A stretch of 64,000 nucleotides of DNA from Lysinibacillus sphaericus (GCF_002982115.1 NZ_CP019980.1:4162001-4226000), one strand, 5' to 3'. Shown: positions 8,350 to 17,269, counted from the first letter of the stretch. Notes: generated by a model not told the origin, from the sequence alone. Numbers and translations are program-made.

Positions 8350-8525
8350 TGCGCTCTCTCACCTTCTGCTTTTGGCACGAATTTTAGGCAGTTCATACCA
8401 GACGATTGTTTAACAACAACTGATGGCATTTGCTTCGTTTTAAAGCCATATGCCACACAAGCACGCGGTGTTTGCGGGTCCCACGTTACTTTGAAATATT
8501 GACATTTAAAACAATTTACCTGCAT
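8346..8525 (-). CDS. Small Cys-rich protein upstream of ywdI
   Basis: A 59-residue product starts MQVNCFKCQYFKVTWDP and contains four Cys residues (CFKC near the N-terminus, one at about 23, one at about 46), a pattern that could bind zinc. GAGGGG lies about 9 bases before the ATG at 8525. The TGA stop overlaps the ywdI ATG, which strongly supports a real gene. I recognise the type as a conserved small Bacillaceae protein but know no function. Confidence 0.65.
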   Translation of the reverse strand: MQVNCFKCQYFKVTWDPQTPRACVAYGFKTKQMPSVVVKQSSGMNCLKFVPKAEGERAQ

Positions 8526-8601
8526 CGCTGTGCCCCTCTTTCTTCTATTATAAACTGTACCATGATTTTTCTAGTGTATAAAGCAAACGATTTGTGCCAC
8601 T

Positions 8602-9279
8602 TTATACTAAACACCAATCAATCGGTTGCTCTCCCCACGCCAGTAGTTGTGCATTGACTTGTGAATACGGTTTGCTACCAAAAAAGCCTCTATATGCACT
8701 TAATGGACTCGGATGTGGCGCTTCTAAGATGACATGTGGGGTTGCGTACTGATGAATTATTTGCTTTTTACGCTGCGCAGGCTTGCCCCATAGCACAAAG
8801 ATGATTGGTTTTTGTCGTGCTGCAAGTTTATCAATAACCGTATCCGTAAACTGTTCCCAGCCTTGCTCCTTATGGGAGTGAGCTTGTCCTGCTCTTACTG
8901 TCAGCACTGTATTTAAAAGCATTACACCCTGCTCCGCCCATTTCGTCAAGGTGCCATGCTGTGGTATTGGACAACCAATATCATCTTGTAATTCCTGTAG
9001 CATATTGCGTAAGCTTGGTGGATGTGGGACATTGGGCTTTACAGAAAAGCTTAGACCATGCGCTTGATTCGGTCCATGGTACGGGTCTTGTCCTAAGATT
9101 ACCACTTTTACATCATGATAAGCTGTGCAATAAAATGCATTCATAACATCATGCATTGGTGGATAAATGGTCTGTGTCGAATATTCATGGGCCACAAATT
9201 GACGTAAACGTTGATAATATGGTTTTTCTAATTCTTCTGCTAGTATTGTTTGCCAATCATTTGGGAATACTTCTTTCAT
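8602..9279 (-). CDS. ung: Uracil-DNA glycosylase
   Basis: Ung removes uracil from DNA as the first step of base excision repair. The 225-residue protein has all family-1 motifs: the water-activating loop GQDPYHG with catalytic Asp65, [27 protein letters not shown], and the minor-groove loop HPSPLS near the C-terminus. Length is standard. GAAAGGGGC precedes the ATG. It leads the minus-strand group ung, Cys-rich protein, ywdI, ywdK, and is divergent from pdxK. Confidence 0.96.
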   Translation of the reverse strand: MKEVFPNDWQTILAEELEKPYYQRLRQFVAHEYSTQTIYPPMHDVMNAFYCTAYHDVKVVILGQDPYHGPNQAHGLSFSVKPNVPHPPSLRNMLQELQDDIGCPIPQHGTLTKWAEQGVMLLNTVLTVRAGQAHSHKEQGWEQFTDTVIDKLAARQKPIIFVLWGKPAQRKKQIIHQYATPHVILEAPHPSPLSAYRGFFGSKPYSQVNAQLLAWGEQPIDWCLV

Positions 9280-9450
9280 TGAAATGCCCCTTTCTTTTAT
9301 TTACAACGGTACAAAAAAATAACGTGTTATTCAAGTTTCAATTGATACTGACCATATAAAAATATTGATTTCTGACTATTTTTACAGAATCAGATTAAGA
9401 CTATACTAAACGGTAGATTAAACTATTCTTTCATGAAGGAGATCTTTCAC

Positions 9451-10281
9451 ATGGCTCTTAAAAAAACTTTAACAATCGCAGGTTCAGATACATCTGGCGG
9501 CGCAGGCATGCAAGCCGACCTTAAAACTTTCCAAGAACATGGCACATACGGGATGGTGGCATTAACAGTAGTTGTGACAATGGATCCAAATGGATGGACA
9601 CATAATGTAACGCCATTGCCAACAGAGCTTCTTCAAAAACAAATTGATACAGCATTATCAACAGGCATTGATGCAGTAAAAACAGGTATGCTTTCAACTG
9701 AGGAGATTATTCGTATAGCTGGTGAGGCGATCGCCAAGTCTGGTACTTCAAATGTTGTGATTGATCCTGTTATGGTATGCAAAGGGGATGACGAGGTTTT
9801 AAACCCTGGCAACACTGACGCTATGATTCAGCACTTGCTACCGCTTGCTGCCGTGACAACACCAAACCTTTTTGAAGCTGGACAATTAGCTGGTACAGGT
9901 ACACCAAAGTCAATTGATGAGATGAAAACAGCGGCCAAAAAAATTCATGAACTAGGTGCAAAAGCAGTTGTCATTAAAGGCGGAAAAGCATTAGCAACTG
10001 AAAAAGCAACAGACTTATTTTTTGATGGTGCAACATTCTACTTATTAGAATCAGAAAAAGTCGCTTCTACGTTTAACCACGGTGCAGGCTGTACATTCGC
10101 TGCCTCTGTGACAGCTAATCTTGCCAATGGACTATCTGTCAAAGAAGCTGTAATTGAAGCAAAAGAATTTGTATCGGCTGCCATCGCACATGGTTGGGCG
10201 TTAAATGATTATGTAGGACCAGTTATGCATGGTGCTAAGTCTCGATTTGGTGCTCCAGCAGTTACTGTAACTGAAATTTAA
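9451..10281 (+). CDS. pdxK: Pyridoxine/pyridoxal/HMP kinase PdxK (ThiD-like)
   Basis: This 276-residue ribokinase-superfamily enzyme phosphorylates B6 vitamers and belongs to the ThiD-like PdxK group found in Bacillus. Visible motifs are LTIAGSDTSGGAGMQADLKTF at the substrate site, VIDPVMVCKG, TPNLFEAGQL, VVIKGG, and the anion-hole and catalytic segment HGAGCTFAASVTANL (GAGC rather than GTGC). The ATG at 9451 follows AAGGAG; an upstream ATG at 9433 overlaps that SD. The gene lies next to ung in B. subtilis too. Kinase specificity between pyridoxal and HMP is inferred from similarity. Confidence 0.85.
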   Translation: MALKKTLTIAGSDTSGGAGMQADLKTFQEHGTYGMVALTVVVTMDPNGWTHNVTPLPTELLQKQIDTALSTGIDAVKTGMLSTEEIIRIAGEAIAKSGTSNVVIDPVMVCKGDDEVLNPGNTDAMIQHLLPLAAVTTPNLFEAGQLAGTGTPKSIDEMKTAAKKIHELGAKAVVIKGGKALATEKATDLFFDGATFYLLESEKVASTFNHGAGCTFAASVTANLANGLSVKEAVIEAKEFVSAAIAHGWALNDYVGPVMHGAKSRFGAPAVTVTEI

Positions 10282-10301
10282 TAAACCGTAAAAAAGAAAA
10301 A

Positions 10302-10526
10302 GAGGCTAGGGCAAAAGAGAAAAAGTGTTAGATTGATGGCGGTCAATCTAACACTTTTTTGCTGAGCAGGAGTCACCTCCTTCGCTACCAACAACTAGTG
10401 AACCCTTTTAATTTTTTATTTATTGCAAAAGCAAGAATAACTAAGTTAGCTATGTTCTCCATATAGCAAAAATTTATGAACACTTTTCCTCTGTTCCTTA
10501 AATTTTTCTACTTATGTCCCAGCCAC
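10302..10526. repeat. MITE-like dispersed element, copy B (225 bp)
   Basis: Begins GAGGCTAGGGCAAAA and ends TTATGTCCCAGCCAC, so the ends are imperfect inverted repeats. The terminator-like hairpin (GTGTTAGATTGA/TCAATCTAACAC) lies at the left end directly after pdxK; most of the GC-rich block of copies A and C is missing, leaving only GCAGGAGTCACC. The AT-rich arm follows. Orientation is opposite to copy A. Confidence 0.75.
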
Positions 10527-10562
10527 TTTTTTGCGTAAATCGGTAGACGCTTGCCGAAAGGT

Positions 10563-10655
10563 TTACCAGCGTTTTTTTCTAGCTTATCAGCGATTTATGA
10601 GCTTTTACCAGCGTTTTCTCGTCGCTTACCCGCGAAGTACTGGCTTTTACCGGCG
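10563..10655. repeat. Tandem 21-bp array, locus 1 (five cores)
   Basis: Cores TTACCAGCG, TTATCAGCG, TTACCAGCG, TTACCCGCG and TTACCGGCG start at 10563, 10584, 10605, 10626 and 10647, a spacing of exactly 21 bp. The 12 bases between cores vary. The array lies just past the 3' end of the thioesterase gene. A related array is at 60990-61115. Confidence 0.8.
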
Positions 10656-10674
10656 TTTCCCCTCTATTTACACT

Positions 10675-11223
10675 TTACATGTAATTTTCCATCAGTTCGA
10701 GCCGATAATCCCATGGATCATTCATGGATATAAAACTAGCTAATGCCTTGCTTTCTTTTTTGCGCTCAGCCCGCACTTTTGCTCTTTCAGAAGCAGTCTC
10801 GTGCAATTTTGTTTCCTCAACTGTTTCAGGTATAACGCGTGGTACTGCAGCAGGCCGATTTTGTTCATCTAGTGCTACAAAGGTTAATAAAGCAGTGGCT
10901 GCAACTTTACGTTCACCTGTTTTTAAATTTTCGGAGATGACTTTCACAAACACCTCCATCGAGGAAGTTCCAGTCCATGTTACATATGACTCAAAATAGA
11001 CAGAATCTGTAGGACGAATCGGATGTAAGAAATCGACCGAATCGGTGGAAGCAGTGACACAATCTCTCCGACTATGCTTAGCAGCGGAAATTGATGCGAC
11101 CTGATCAATATCGCTCATTAAACGACCACCAAAAAGAGTATTATGATTGTTTACATCATTCGGAAAAACACGACTTGTCCGCATAACCCTTGATTCCTTA
11201 CAAAACTTATAATCTTTTATCAC
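10675..11223 (-). CDS. Acyl-CoA thioesterase (hotdog fold, YkhA-like)
   Basis: The 182-residue protein is a single-hotdog acyl-CoA hydrolase of the YkhA/YciA type. The active-site motif is NDVNNHNTLFGGRLMSDIDQVASISAAKHSR-like around residues 22-52 (NHNTLFGG is diagnostic), followed by DSVDFLHPIRPTDSVYFESYV and a C-terminal basic helix rich in K and R. The GTG start at 11223 is chosen because AGGGGG sits 7 bases upstream. It lies alone; the 21-bp tandem array begins about 20 bases beyond its stop. Confidence 0.87.
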   Translation of the reverse strand: MIKDYKFCKESRVMRTSRVFPNDVNNHNTLFGGRLMSDIDQVASISAAKHSRRDCVTASTDSVDFLHPIRPTDSVYFESYVTWTGTSSMEVFVKVISENLKTGERKVAATALLTFVALDEQNRPAAVPRVIPETVEETKLHETASERAKVRAERKKESKALASFISMNDPWDYRLELMENYM

Positions 11224-11387
11224 ATCAATTCCCCCTATTACTTTTTTCTACTATAATGCAATATATTTCTAAAAAAAGCAATTAAATTATCCGAATATTA
11301 CAATACTTTACATTTGCATAATAAAAGCGGACAAGATACCTTAGCACAACACATGCCATATATTAGCTGTATATGGGAGGGAGACGT

Positions 11388-11669
11388 ATGAAAAAACATA
11401 AATCTGAGGAGACAACTGAAGAATCACGCTTGTTAGCTGGAGAAATAACATCTTCTAAAATGGAAGTAATCGCTTCAATTGTATTAACCCTCGGGTATTC
11501 ACTATCCACCCTCGCAACGATATTAGCGTTACAAGAGGAAGAGGAAGATGCGCAATTACTCGCTTCCAATTCACAAGATCAAAATCAACAATTTAAACAA
11601 ATGTGTAAACAACTACAAAATGTTAATAATCGTTTAGAATCCATTGAAAAGAAACTTAATCGTTTTTAA
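11388..11669 (+). CDS. Small coiled-coil protein, unknown function
   Basis: A 93-residue protein starts MKKHKSEETTEESRLL behind a strong GGGAGGGAG SD. A moderately hydrophobic stretch (about residues 28-48, MEVIASIVLTLGYSLSTLATILAL) may be a membrane helix or buried helix; it is followed by an acidic EEEEDAQ patch and a C-terminal coiled coil (QNQQFKQMCKQLQNVNNRLESIEKKL). I do not recognise the family. It resembles small cytoplasmic-facing membrane proteins of bacilli only in general layout. Confidence 0.6.
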   Translation: MKKHKSEETTEESRLLAGEITSSKMEVIASIVLTLGYSLSTLATILALQEEEEDAQLLASNSQDQNQQFKQMCKQLQNVNNRLESIEKKLNRF

Positions 11670-12169
11670 AAGAGACATATCTTACTCCCACACGCTCCCC
11701 GATTAACCTTAGGAAGCTTTAAGAGCAATCTGATTTTGATGCCCATTATTGCAAAAAAACCACAATTCTCCGTCATAAAAGAGAATTGTGGCTTTTTTAC
11801 TATACTATGATAATGAGCTTTCATGTCTTCTTTGCACGCTACAGCCCTATACCAGATGGAGAAGGACGTCATCTATTGTACCAAGATAGAAATCGTTTTT
11901 GTCTAGCTTATATTCCCCTTCTGCATGGTGAACTGTCACTCTACGTGTGAAGAAGTCAAATATGCAACATCTTTTCGTATTGTGAAACCGCATACAAAAT
12001 AAAACGACACTTTTTGTACAAATTTGCTTTCACACTTTATATATTGATACATCGCAATAACTTTTTCAAGAATTTTGCTTAAAGAAATTGCAAGGGAATT
12101 ATAGCCATTTTCAATCCCTATTTCTATCCAATTTTCAAACACTCCACAAAAGAACCCAACATAAATTTG
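11670..12169. other. Intergenic stretch with terminator and possible decayed coding remnants
   Basis: Apart from the terminator at 11754-11798, no intact gene is convincing. On the minus strand two adjoining frames (about 12142 to 11936, then to about 11835) read like coding sequence and could be one gene broken by a frameshift; the second frame has RRVTVHHAEGEYKLDKNDF, loosely like a LytTR domain strand. This is a weak suggestion only. Confidence 0.25.
11754..11798 (+). terminator. Intrinsic terminator downstream of the 93-residue protein
   Basis: A perfect 11-bp stem CCACAATTCTC/GAGAATTGTGG with a 10-base loop is flanked by seven As on the left and six Ts on the right, so it can act in both directions. 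Confidence 0.85.
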
Positions 12170-12208
12170 TCATAAAAAGGGCATTCAATTTCCCTTTATG
12201 ACCTTTTT
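12170..12208 (+). terminator. Hairpin with T-run upstream of yojF
   Basis: TCATAAAAAGGG pairs with CCCTTTATGA (two-base bulge) and is followed by CCTTTTTT. It lies 42 bases before the yojF start, where it could be an upstream terminator or an attenuator. Confidence 0.45.
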
Positions 12209-12249
12209 TGACTATACTTAATAAAGAAATAATCGAGAGGAGTGTTAAG

Positions 12250-12600
12250 ATGCAAGAAGTACAAGTAGAGACGTTGCAGGAATTATTGAATTCTTTCGCC
12301 AACAAAGACGTTTATATTCATCTTGAGACGACAAACGGTTCTTACGCAGCACACTACGATGAAAAATTTTTTAATGCTGGGGCTTTTATTCGTAATGCCA
12401 AAATTAATTACGAACTGGCTAAAGTAGTGGATGACTCTCCACATCGTGTCGGTTTAAAAATGGCACATGGTTGGGTTTATGCTCAAGGTATTACACATTA
12501 TGAATTAGATGATTTAGGCCGTTTGTTAATGGCTGGACTAGACTATTCAGGTAAATTGGCGATAGCACTGGAAATTAGCGAAACGCCATTTACTTATTAA
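12250..12600 (+). CDS. yojF: YojF family protein (DUF1806)
   Basis: The 116-residue protein belongs to DUF1806; signatures include the KDVYIHLETTNGSYA start and HRVGLKMAHGWVYAQGITHYE. Its exact role is not established, but the family is nearly always encoded just before bshB2, so a link to bacillithiol is likely. GAGAGGAG 7 bases before the ATG at 12250 fixes the start; the ATG-like upstream frame from 12208 is not supported. The bshB2 start lies 13 bases after the stop. Confidence 0.87.
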   Translation: MQEVQVETLQELLNSFANKDVYIHLETTNGSYAAHYDEKFFNAGAFIRNAKINYELAKVVDDSPHRVGLKMAHGWVYAQGITHYELDDLGRLLMAGLDYSGKLAIALEISETPFTY

Positions 12601-12613
12601 GGGGGACGACTAT

Positions 12614-13303
12614 TTGAATTTACAACCACAACGTCATATTTTAATTGTTTACCCTCACCCAGATGATGAGGCTTTTTCAGTTGCTGGAACGATTGCCTAT
12701 TATACTAAAAAGATGAATACACCTGTTACATATGCCTGTTTAACATTAGGTGAAATGGGTCGTAATTTAGGAAATCCACCATTTGCTACGCGTGAATCGT
12801 TGCCAGAAATACGCCGCAAGGAGCTTGTCGCTGCTGCTGACGCTATGGGCATTCAAGATTTACGTATGCTAGGCTTACGCGATAAAACAATTGAATTTGA
12901 AGACGACGAAAAAATGGTCAAGCTTGTAGAAGGTTTAATTGAAGAATTAATGCCTTCGCTTATTTTTACTTTCCTTCCTGGCTTCGCCGTGCACCCTGAC
13001 CATGAAGCAACTGCACGGGCCGTTGTAGAGGCTGTGCGTCGCATGCCTAAAGCAGCGCGACCTCAAATTTTCGGCTGCGCCTTTGCTAACGATACAATTG
13101 CTAAAAATGGTGAACCACATGTCGAAATCGACATCCGTGAAATGAAGATGGATAAAGTAAAGGCTTTACAAGCGCATGCTTCTCAAACTGGTTGGATGAT
13201 GCAAGAAACAGAAAAACGCATTGATGACGGCGAGCCAATGAGCGAGAGCTGGCTGAATGTTGAAAAGTTCTACATTGTTAACCCTGATAATTATGTAAAA
13301 TAA
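12614..13303 (+). CDS. bshB2: Bacillithiol biosynthesis deacetylase BshB2
   Basis: BshB enzymes remove the acetyl group from GlcNAc-malate in bacillithiol synthesis, and can act on bacillithiol conjugates. This 229-residue LmbE/PIG-L-fold protein has the metal-binding YPHPDDEAF motif at about residues 13-21 and the second metal site AVHPDHEATARAV at about 120-130. MGRNLGNPPFATRESLPEIRRKEL is typical of BshB2. The TTG start is supported by GGGGGA 7 bases upstream. It forms an operon with yojF and ends in a strong terminator. Confidence 0.92.
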   Translation: MNLQPQRHILIVYPHPDDEAFSVAGTIAYYTKKMNTPVTYACLTLGEMGRNLGNPPFATRESLPEIRRKELVAAADAMGIQDLRMLGLRDKTIEFEDDEKMVKLVEGLIEELMPSLIFTFLPGFAVHPDHEATARAVVEAVRRMPKAARPQIFGCAFANDTIAKNGEPHVEIDIREMKMDKVKALQAHASQTGWMMQETEKRIDDGEPMSESWLNVEKFYIVNPDNYVK

Positions 13304-13306
13304 TAC

Positions 13307-13347
13307 AAAAAAGCGGTTGTAACCTTTTAAGGCACAACCGCTTTTAT
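13307..13347. terminator. Bidirectional terminator between bshB2 and the TerC gene
   Basis: A perfect 10-bp stem AAGCGGTTGT/ACAACCGCTT with A and T tracts lies between two convergent genes and overlaps the last bases of the minus-strand gene. Confidence 0.85.
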
Positions 13348-14090
13348 TTAGCTATTTTTAATTTATTAAACACATGGATAACCATCGTCAAACCAAAGGC
13401 AATGACTAAAATAATAAAAAATAAATAATGCGGTACATATATACCAAATACAGTCACTAACATTTTAAGCGCAATAATCCCAATTATGATAAATGCCGTC
13501 GCCTCAAGCTCTGGAATTTTTTCGATAATAATTAAAAATAATCCTGCAATTGTTCGCATCATTAATATACCAAGCATGCCGCCTATTAATAACACCCAAA
13601 CCTGATCAGATATTGCAAAGGCAGCAAAAATGGAATCAACCGAAAACGCAATATCCATTAGCTCTACAGAAATAACAGTAGCCCAAAATACGCCAAATAT
13701 CCGCACCATTATTCCAGACTTTTTTACTTCTTTGACACTGTCCTCTTGTCCTAGTTGTAAAAAATGCGCAATACTAATCCACCCTAAATACAACGCTCCC
13801 AACACTTTAATAAACCAAAACTCTACTAAATACACGCCAATTCCGATAAATAAAAAACGGAAAAAATAAGCCCCTAGCATACCATACATTAACGCCCGTT
13901 TACGTTGCTTATCGGGTAAATGTTTGACAAGTACCGCTAGTACGAGCGCATTATCTGCCGACAGTAATCCCTCAATGACAATGAGCGATGAAATTAATCC
14001 CCACGATACTGGATCTGCTAATACTTTTTTCCACATATCCCAATCGAAAAATTGCATATATGTAGATAGTATCCCATGAATAATGTCCAA
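13344..14090 (-). CDS. TerC-family integral membrane protein (YceF-like)
   Basis: The 248-residue protein has seven or more membrane helices and TerC-family motifs: LIVIEGLLSADNALVLAVLV with the conserved acidic residues, and VELMDIAFSVDSIFAAFAI. Family members in Bacillus are implicated in manganese export to secreted metalloenzymes. The TTG start at 14090 (LDIIHGILSTYMQFFDW) is preferred to an ATG at 14189 because AGGGGG lies 7 bases upstream and it matches the start of B. subtilis YceF. I looked for a yybP-ykoY Mn riboswitch in the leader and did not find a convincing one. It is divergent from ilvA. Confidence 0.82.
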   Translation of the reverse strand: MDIIHGILSTYMQFFDWDMWKKVLADPVSWGLISSLIVIEGLLSADNALVLAVLVKHLPDKQRKRALMYGMLGAYFFRFLFIGIGVYLVEFWFIKVLGALYLGWISIAHFLQLGQEDSVKEVKKSGIMVRIFGVFWATVISVELMDIAFSVDSIFAAFAISDQVWVLLIGGMLGILMMRTIAGLFLIIIEKIPELEATAFIIIGIIALKMLVTVFGIYVPHYLFFIILVIAFGLTMVIHVFNKLKIAK

Positions 14091-14371
14091 ATGCTTACCC
14101 CCTACTTGTCCTAAACTAATATATGCTCGGCGTTCTTCGTTATGAAAGTTTCTCCTTCTGTCATTTTTAAAAAATTTTTGATAATTCAATTTCTAGAAAA
14201 CTCGAACAATAGACGTTTTTTCTCGAACATCATAAATTATGCTACTTCCATGTAATAAGATAAGAAAATGGACACCGAAAATTTAGAATTTACTAAAAAT
14301 TTATAACAAAAATCGAAAAAAATATGCTATCATAGATGAATGTTTTACACGTAAAACGGAGGATGAATACT

Positions 14372-15634
14372 ATGGAAGTTGCTGACACTAAAACAGTGCA
14401 AGTAGAGAATATCTTAATTGCACATCACTTTTTAAAAGATGTAGTCGTGCATACGCCACTACAGAAAAACGATTATTTATCAGAGAAATACGGAGCTAAT
14501 ATTTATTTCAAACGTGAGGATTTACAGCATGTTCGCTCATTTAAACTTCGCGGTGCTTACTATAAAATTAAAAAAATCGAGGAAGAAGCACGCATTAACG
14601 GCGTTGTCTGTGCCAGTGCGGGAAATCACGCACAAGGTGTTGCTTATGCCTGCGCACAGTTAAAAATTCAAGCGAGCATCTTCATGCCTCAAACAACCCC
14701 AAAACAAAAAATCGACCAAGTGCGTATGTTTGGCCGTGATTACGCTGAAATTATTTTAGCAGGAGATACATTTGATGATGCTGCTGAAAGTGCAATGGCC
14801 TACTGCGAAGAACAAAGTAAAATTTTTATCCACCCATTCGACGATTTTGACGTCATCGCTGGACAAGGCACAGTTGCTGTTGAAATTATGAATGACATGG
14901 AAGAACCAATCGACTATGTTTTCGGAAGTATTGGCGGCGGTGGATTAATGTCAGGTGTTTCAGCTTATGTGAAAAACCTTTCCCCAAACAGTAAAATTAT
15001 CGGTGTAGAGCCAGCCGGTGCAGGCAGTATGAAAGCTGCATTTGCAGAAGGTGGCGCAGTGGCACTCGATTGGATTGACAAATTCGTTGACGGTGCTGCC
15101 GTAAAATGCGTCGGTCACCACACTTATGATGTTTGTCGCCGTTATTTAGACGATATCGTGCTTGTTCCCGAAGGAAAAGTATGTACAACCATATTAGATT
15201 TGTACAATAAACACGCGATTATAGCTGAACCCGCTGGCGCATTATCAGTTGCTGCTCTTGACAGTTATAAAGAAGAGATTAAAGGCAAATCTGTTGTAGT
15301 TATTATTAGTGGTGGTAATAACGATATTGGGCGTATGCAAGAGATTAAAGAGAAATCTTTAATTCACGAAGGATTACTATACTACTTTATCGTAAGTTTC
15401 CCTCAACGTGCAGGTGCACTTCGTCAATTCCTAACAAGCGTCCTTGGACCAAATGATGATATTACAACTTTTGAATATACGAAGAAAAACAATAAAGAGA
15501 GTGGTCCTGCCTTAGTGGGTATCGAGCTAGGCAATCGCGATGATTATGAAGGATTGTTAAAACGCATGAAAGAGTTTGGTTTCAACTACAAAGAAGTAAA
15601 TAACGACATCCAATTATTTGGCCTACTCGTATAA
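14372..15634 (+). CDS. ilvA: Threonine deaminase (threonine ammonia-lyase) IlvA
   Basis: IlvA converts threonine to 2-oxobutanoate, the first committed step of isoleucine synthesis. The 420-residue protein has the fold-type II PLP site YFKREDLQHVRSFKLRGAY with the Schiff-base Lys58, the SAGNHAQG phosphate loop, the glycine loop GSIGGGGLMSG, and one C-terminal ACT-like regulatory domain (LLYYFIVSFPQRAGALRQFL...). This matches the Bacillus single-ACT form. The ATG at 14372 follows ACGGAGG at good spacing. It is a single gene here, not in an ilv operon. Confidence 0.93.
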   Translation: MEVADTKTVQVENILIAHHFLKDVVVHTPLQKNDYLSEKYGANIYFKREDLQHVRSFKLRGAYYKIKKIEEEARINGVVCASAGNHAQGVAYACAQLKIQASIFMPQTTPKQKIDQVRMFGRDYAEIILAGDTFDDAAESAMAYCEEQSKIFIHPFDDFDVIAGQGTVAVEIMNDMEEPIDYVFGSIGGGGLMSGVSAYVKNLSPNSKIIGVEPAGAGSMKAAFAEGGAVALDWIDKFVDGAAVKCVGHHTYDVCRRYLDDIVLVPEGKVCTTILDLYNKHAIIAEPAGALSVAALDSYKEEIKGKSVVVIISGGNNDIGRMQEIKEKSLIHEGLLYYFIVSFPQRAGALRQFLTSVLGPNDDITTFEYTKKNNKESGPALVGIELGNRDDYEGLLKRMKEFGFNYKEVNNDIQLFGLLV

Positions 15635-15656
15635 AGTCTTTTAGGGCTACTAAAAG

Positions 15657-15699
15657 GAAAATAGCGCACTAGAAATAGTTCTAGTACGCTATTTTTTAT
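15657..15699 (+). terminator. Terminator after ilvA
   Basis: AATAGCG and ACTAGAA pair with TTCTAGT and CGCTATT around a 4-base loop, with one mismatch; six Ts follow. Confidence 0.85.
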
Positions 15700-15700
15700 A

Positions 15701-15735
15701 AGTGCCAGGCACTCAAACAATTCTGAATTCTGACA
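15701..15735. repeat. GTGCC short dispersed repeat, copy 1
   Basis: Reads AGTGCCAGGCAC, then TCAAACAATTCTGAATT. The first part is a palindrome. Other copies are at 17270, 34533, 34611, 43567 and 54821. This copy and the next bracket the beta-helix gene. Confidence 0.65.
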
Positions 15736-15827
15736 TAACGAAGCTCCCTAGATTATAGCATGGAATTATTAACAGTAGCATAGACCCACAAAACAAATAA
15801 GAACAATACGAGTCCTAGAATACAAAA

Positions 15828-17225
15828 TCAAAATACAATTTTTCTTGCAAGAGAATCCTCTTTTAACCTAAAATCATATTTGTTTGCATTTTGATATTTC
15901 GGATCTATATAGCTAGACTTCTCATCACTTTTTGAGGCTTTTTGAAATTTAGGAAAAGATGTATATTCTTTCTCTTTCCATATCCAAATACCCGTTTCTC
16001 CTTTTTCTTTATGGAATACATTCTTTTGGAGTTTATTTTTTTGATTGGCTGTAAAATAGTTGGAGATAAAAATCCGCGATGGTCCAGCGGTTAAAACATT
16101 TCTTTCTATCACATTGTTTTTTGTATCATATTGTAATAATAGCTGTCCCCCATCTAGCCCCTTCGTGTCATTTCGATAAAGAATATTTTGAGAGATAGTA
16201 GAATTAATCGTACCTCCCCGATTTTCATCATACCCACCAATCGATATCCCAGTGTAAAAGTTTTCATAAATAATATTGTTTATTATTTTAATGTTATCAG
16301 CGTATTTTTTAGCATGCTCAGAAGTTGCTTCTATTCCAATATCACTTTTATAAACGGTATTCTTTTCAATGGTTATATTTTTGCCACCATCTACATAAAT
16401 TCCGCCAGCAGCATAATCTTCCCCATAAGCTGGATTGCCATAAGAGGATATTTCATAAACTATATTATTCTTTACGATGCCATTCCGTACAAAGTCCACT
16501 TTTTTATCATTTGAAATGCCTTCATAACCAATTAGGTCAATTCCGATATTATCACTACGGCGAACTATATTATTTTCTACTTTAAAAACGTCAATATTGC
16601 CATTTAGAACAAGAGATTCACTTGCCCCTAGTTTCAAGTCTTCCAACGTATTATTTGCAATATTTATATCTTTCATTGTGCCAGTTCCGTATATAGCAAT
16701 CCCATGGCCATTCCCATCATCTGCATGGGTTTCAATGCGCTGCACATGATTATTGTCTAGTGTAATATGGCTACTAGAACCTGTTACATAAATCCCCATT
16801 ATTGTTTCGCCTGCTAAATCAGTAGATAAATCCTGGATAGTTAGTCCACTGATGGTCACGTAATTCTTATTATTTATCACCACTAAGGCTACATCCTCTT
16901 CAACATCCTTCAAGTCCTTTCCACTAAGGACAACCTTTTCCTTGTTGTAGGCTTTAAATGTAATTGGTTTTGACTTGGTGCCACTATGTTTTACGACAAG
17001 TTTTTCATGATAATTTCCTTTTCGTATGAGGACGGTAGTACCGGCGCTTGCTTCTAAAGCCGCTTTTTTTAATGTGCGTAATGGCTTTGATTTTGTACCA
17101 ACATTATCATCATTTCCATTTGTCGCAACGTAAATAACTTGATCCTGCTTATCTTCATTATTGTTTAAAACAAAGACAATCACCATAGCAACTGCTACCA
17201 AGAGGATAAAATAAAATTTTTTCAT
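15828..17225 (-). CDS. Exported right-handed parallel beta-helix protein
   Basis: The 465-residue protein starts with a hydrophobic export or anchor segment (residues about 4-21, FYFILLVAVAMVIVFVL). Next comes a DUF1565/pectate-lyase-9-like entry motif (YVATNGNDDNVGTKSKPLRTL), and then many beta-helix rungs recognisable as N-rich repeats (ITLDNNHVQRI, INIANNTLEDL, IVKNNIVYEI, ITIEKNTVYKS, IKIINNIIYEN). Such folds occur in polysaccharide lyases and other carbohydrate-active proteins. The substrate and catalytic residues are not identifiable by eye, so lyase activity is only a possibility. The gene is isolated and lies between two copies of a short dispersed repeat, suggesting acquisition as a cassette. 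The AT content looks higher than in the neighbours. Confidence 0.75.
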   Translation of the reverse strand: MKKFYFILLVAVAMVIVFVLNNNEDKQDQVIYVATNGNDDNVGTKSKPLRTLKKAALEASAGTTVLIRKGNYHEKLVVKHSGTKSKPITFKAYNKEKVVLSGKDLKDVEEDVALVVINNKNYVTISGLTIQDLSTDLAGETIMGIYVTGSSSHITLDNNHVQRIETHADDGNGHGIAIYGTGTMKDINIANNTLEDLKLGASESLVLNGNIDVFKVENNIVRRSDNIGIDLIGYEGISNDKKVDFVRNGIVKNNIVYEISSYGNPAYGEDYAAGGIYVDGGKNITIEKNTVYKSDIGIEATSEHAKKYADNIKIINNIIYENFYTGISIGGYDENRGGTINSTISQNILYRNDTKGLDGGQLLLQYDTKNNVIERNVLTAGPSRIFISNYFTANQKNKLQKNVFHKEKGETGIWIWKEKEYTSFPKFQKASKSDEKSSYIDPKYQNANKYDFRLKEDSLARKIVF

Positions 17226-17269
17226 TAAATCATTCCTTATTGAATATATTTCATAACTTTAATAATACA

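Noticed and set aside
10531-10743. 70-residue plus-strand frame with YQRF heptads
   Set aside because: The heptad pattern is simply the 21-bp DNA array read in frame; no SD is present and the neighbouring frame gives an equally regular product.
11835-12142. Possible frameshifted gene on the minus strand
   Set aside because: Two adjoining frames look coding-like, with a LytTR-like strand in one, but no homologue could be recognised and the start lacks a good SD; kept only as a note.
13990-14280. Manganese (yybP-ykoY) riboswitch upstream of the TerC-family gene
   Set aside because: TerC-family genes often have one, but the conserved core could not be found in the leader.
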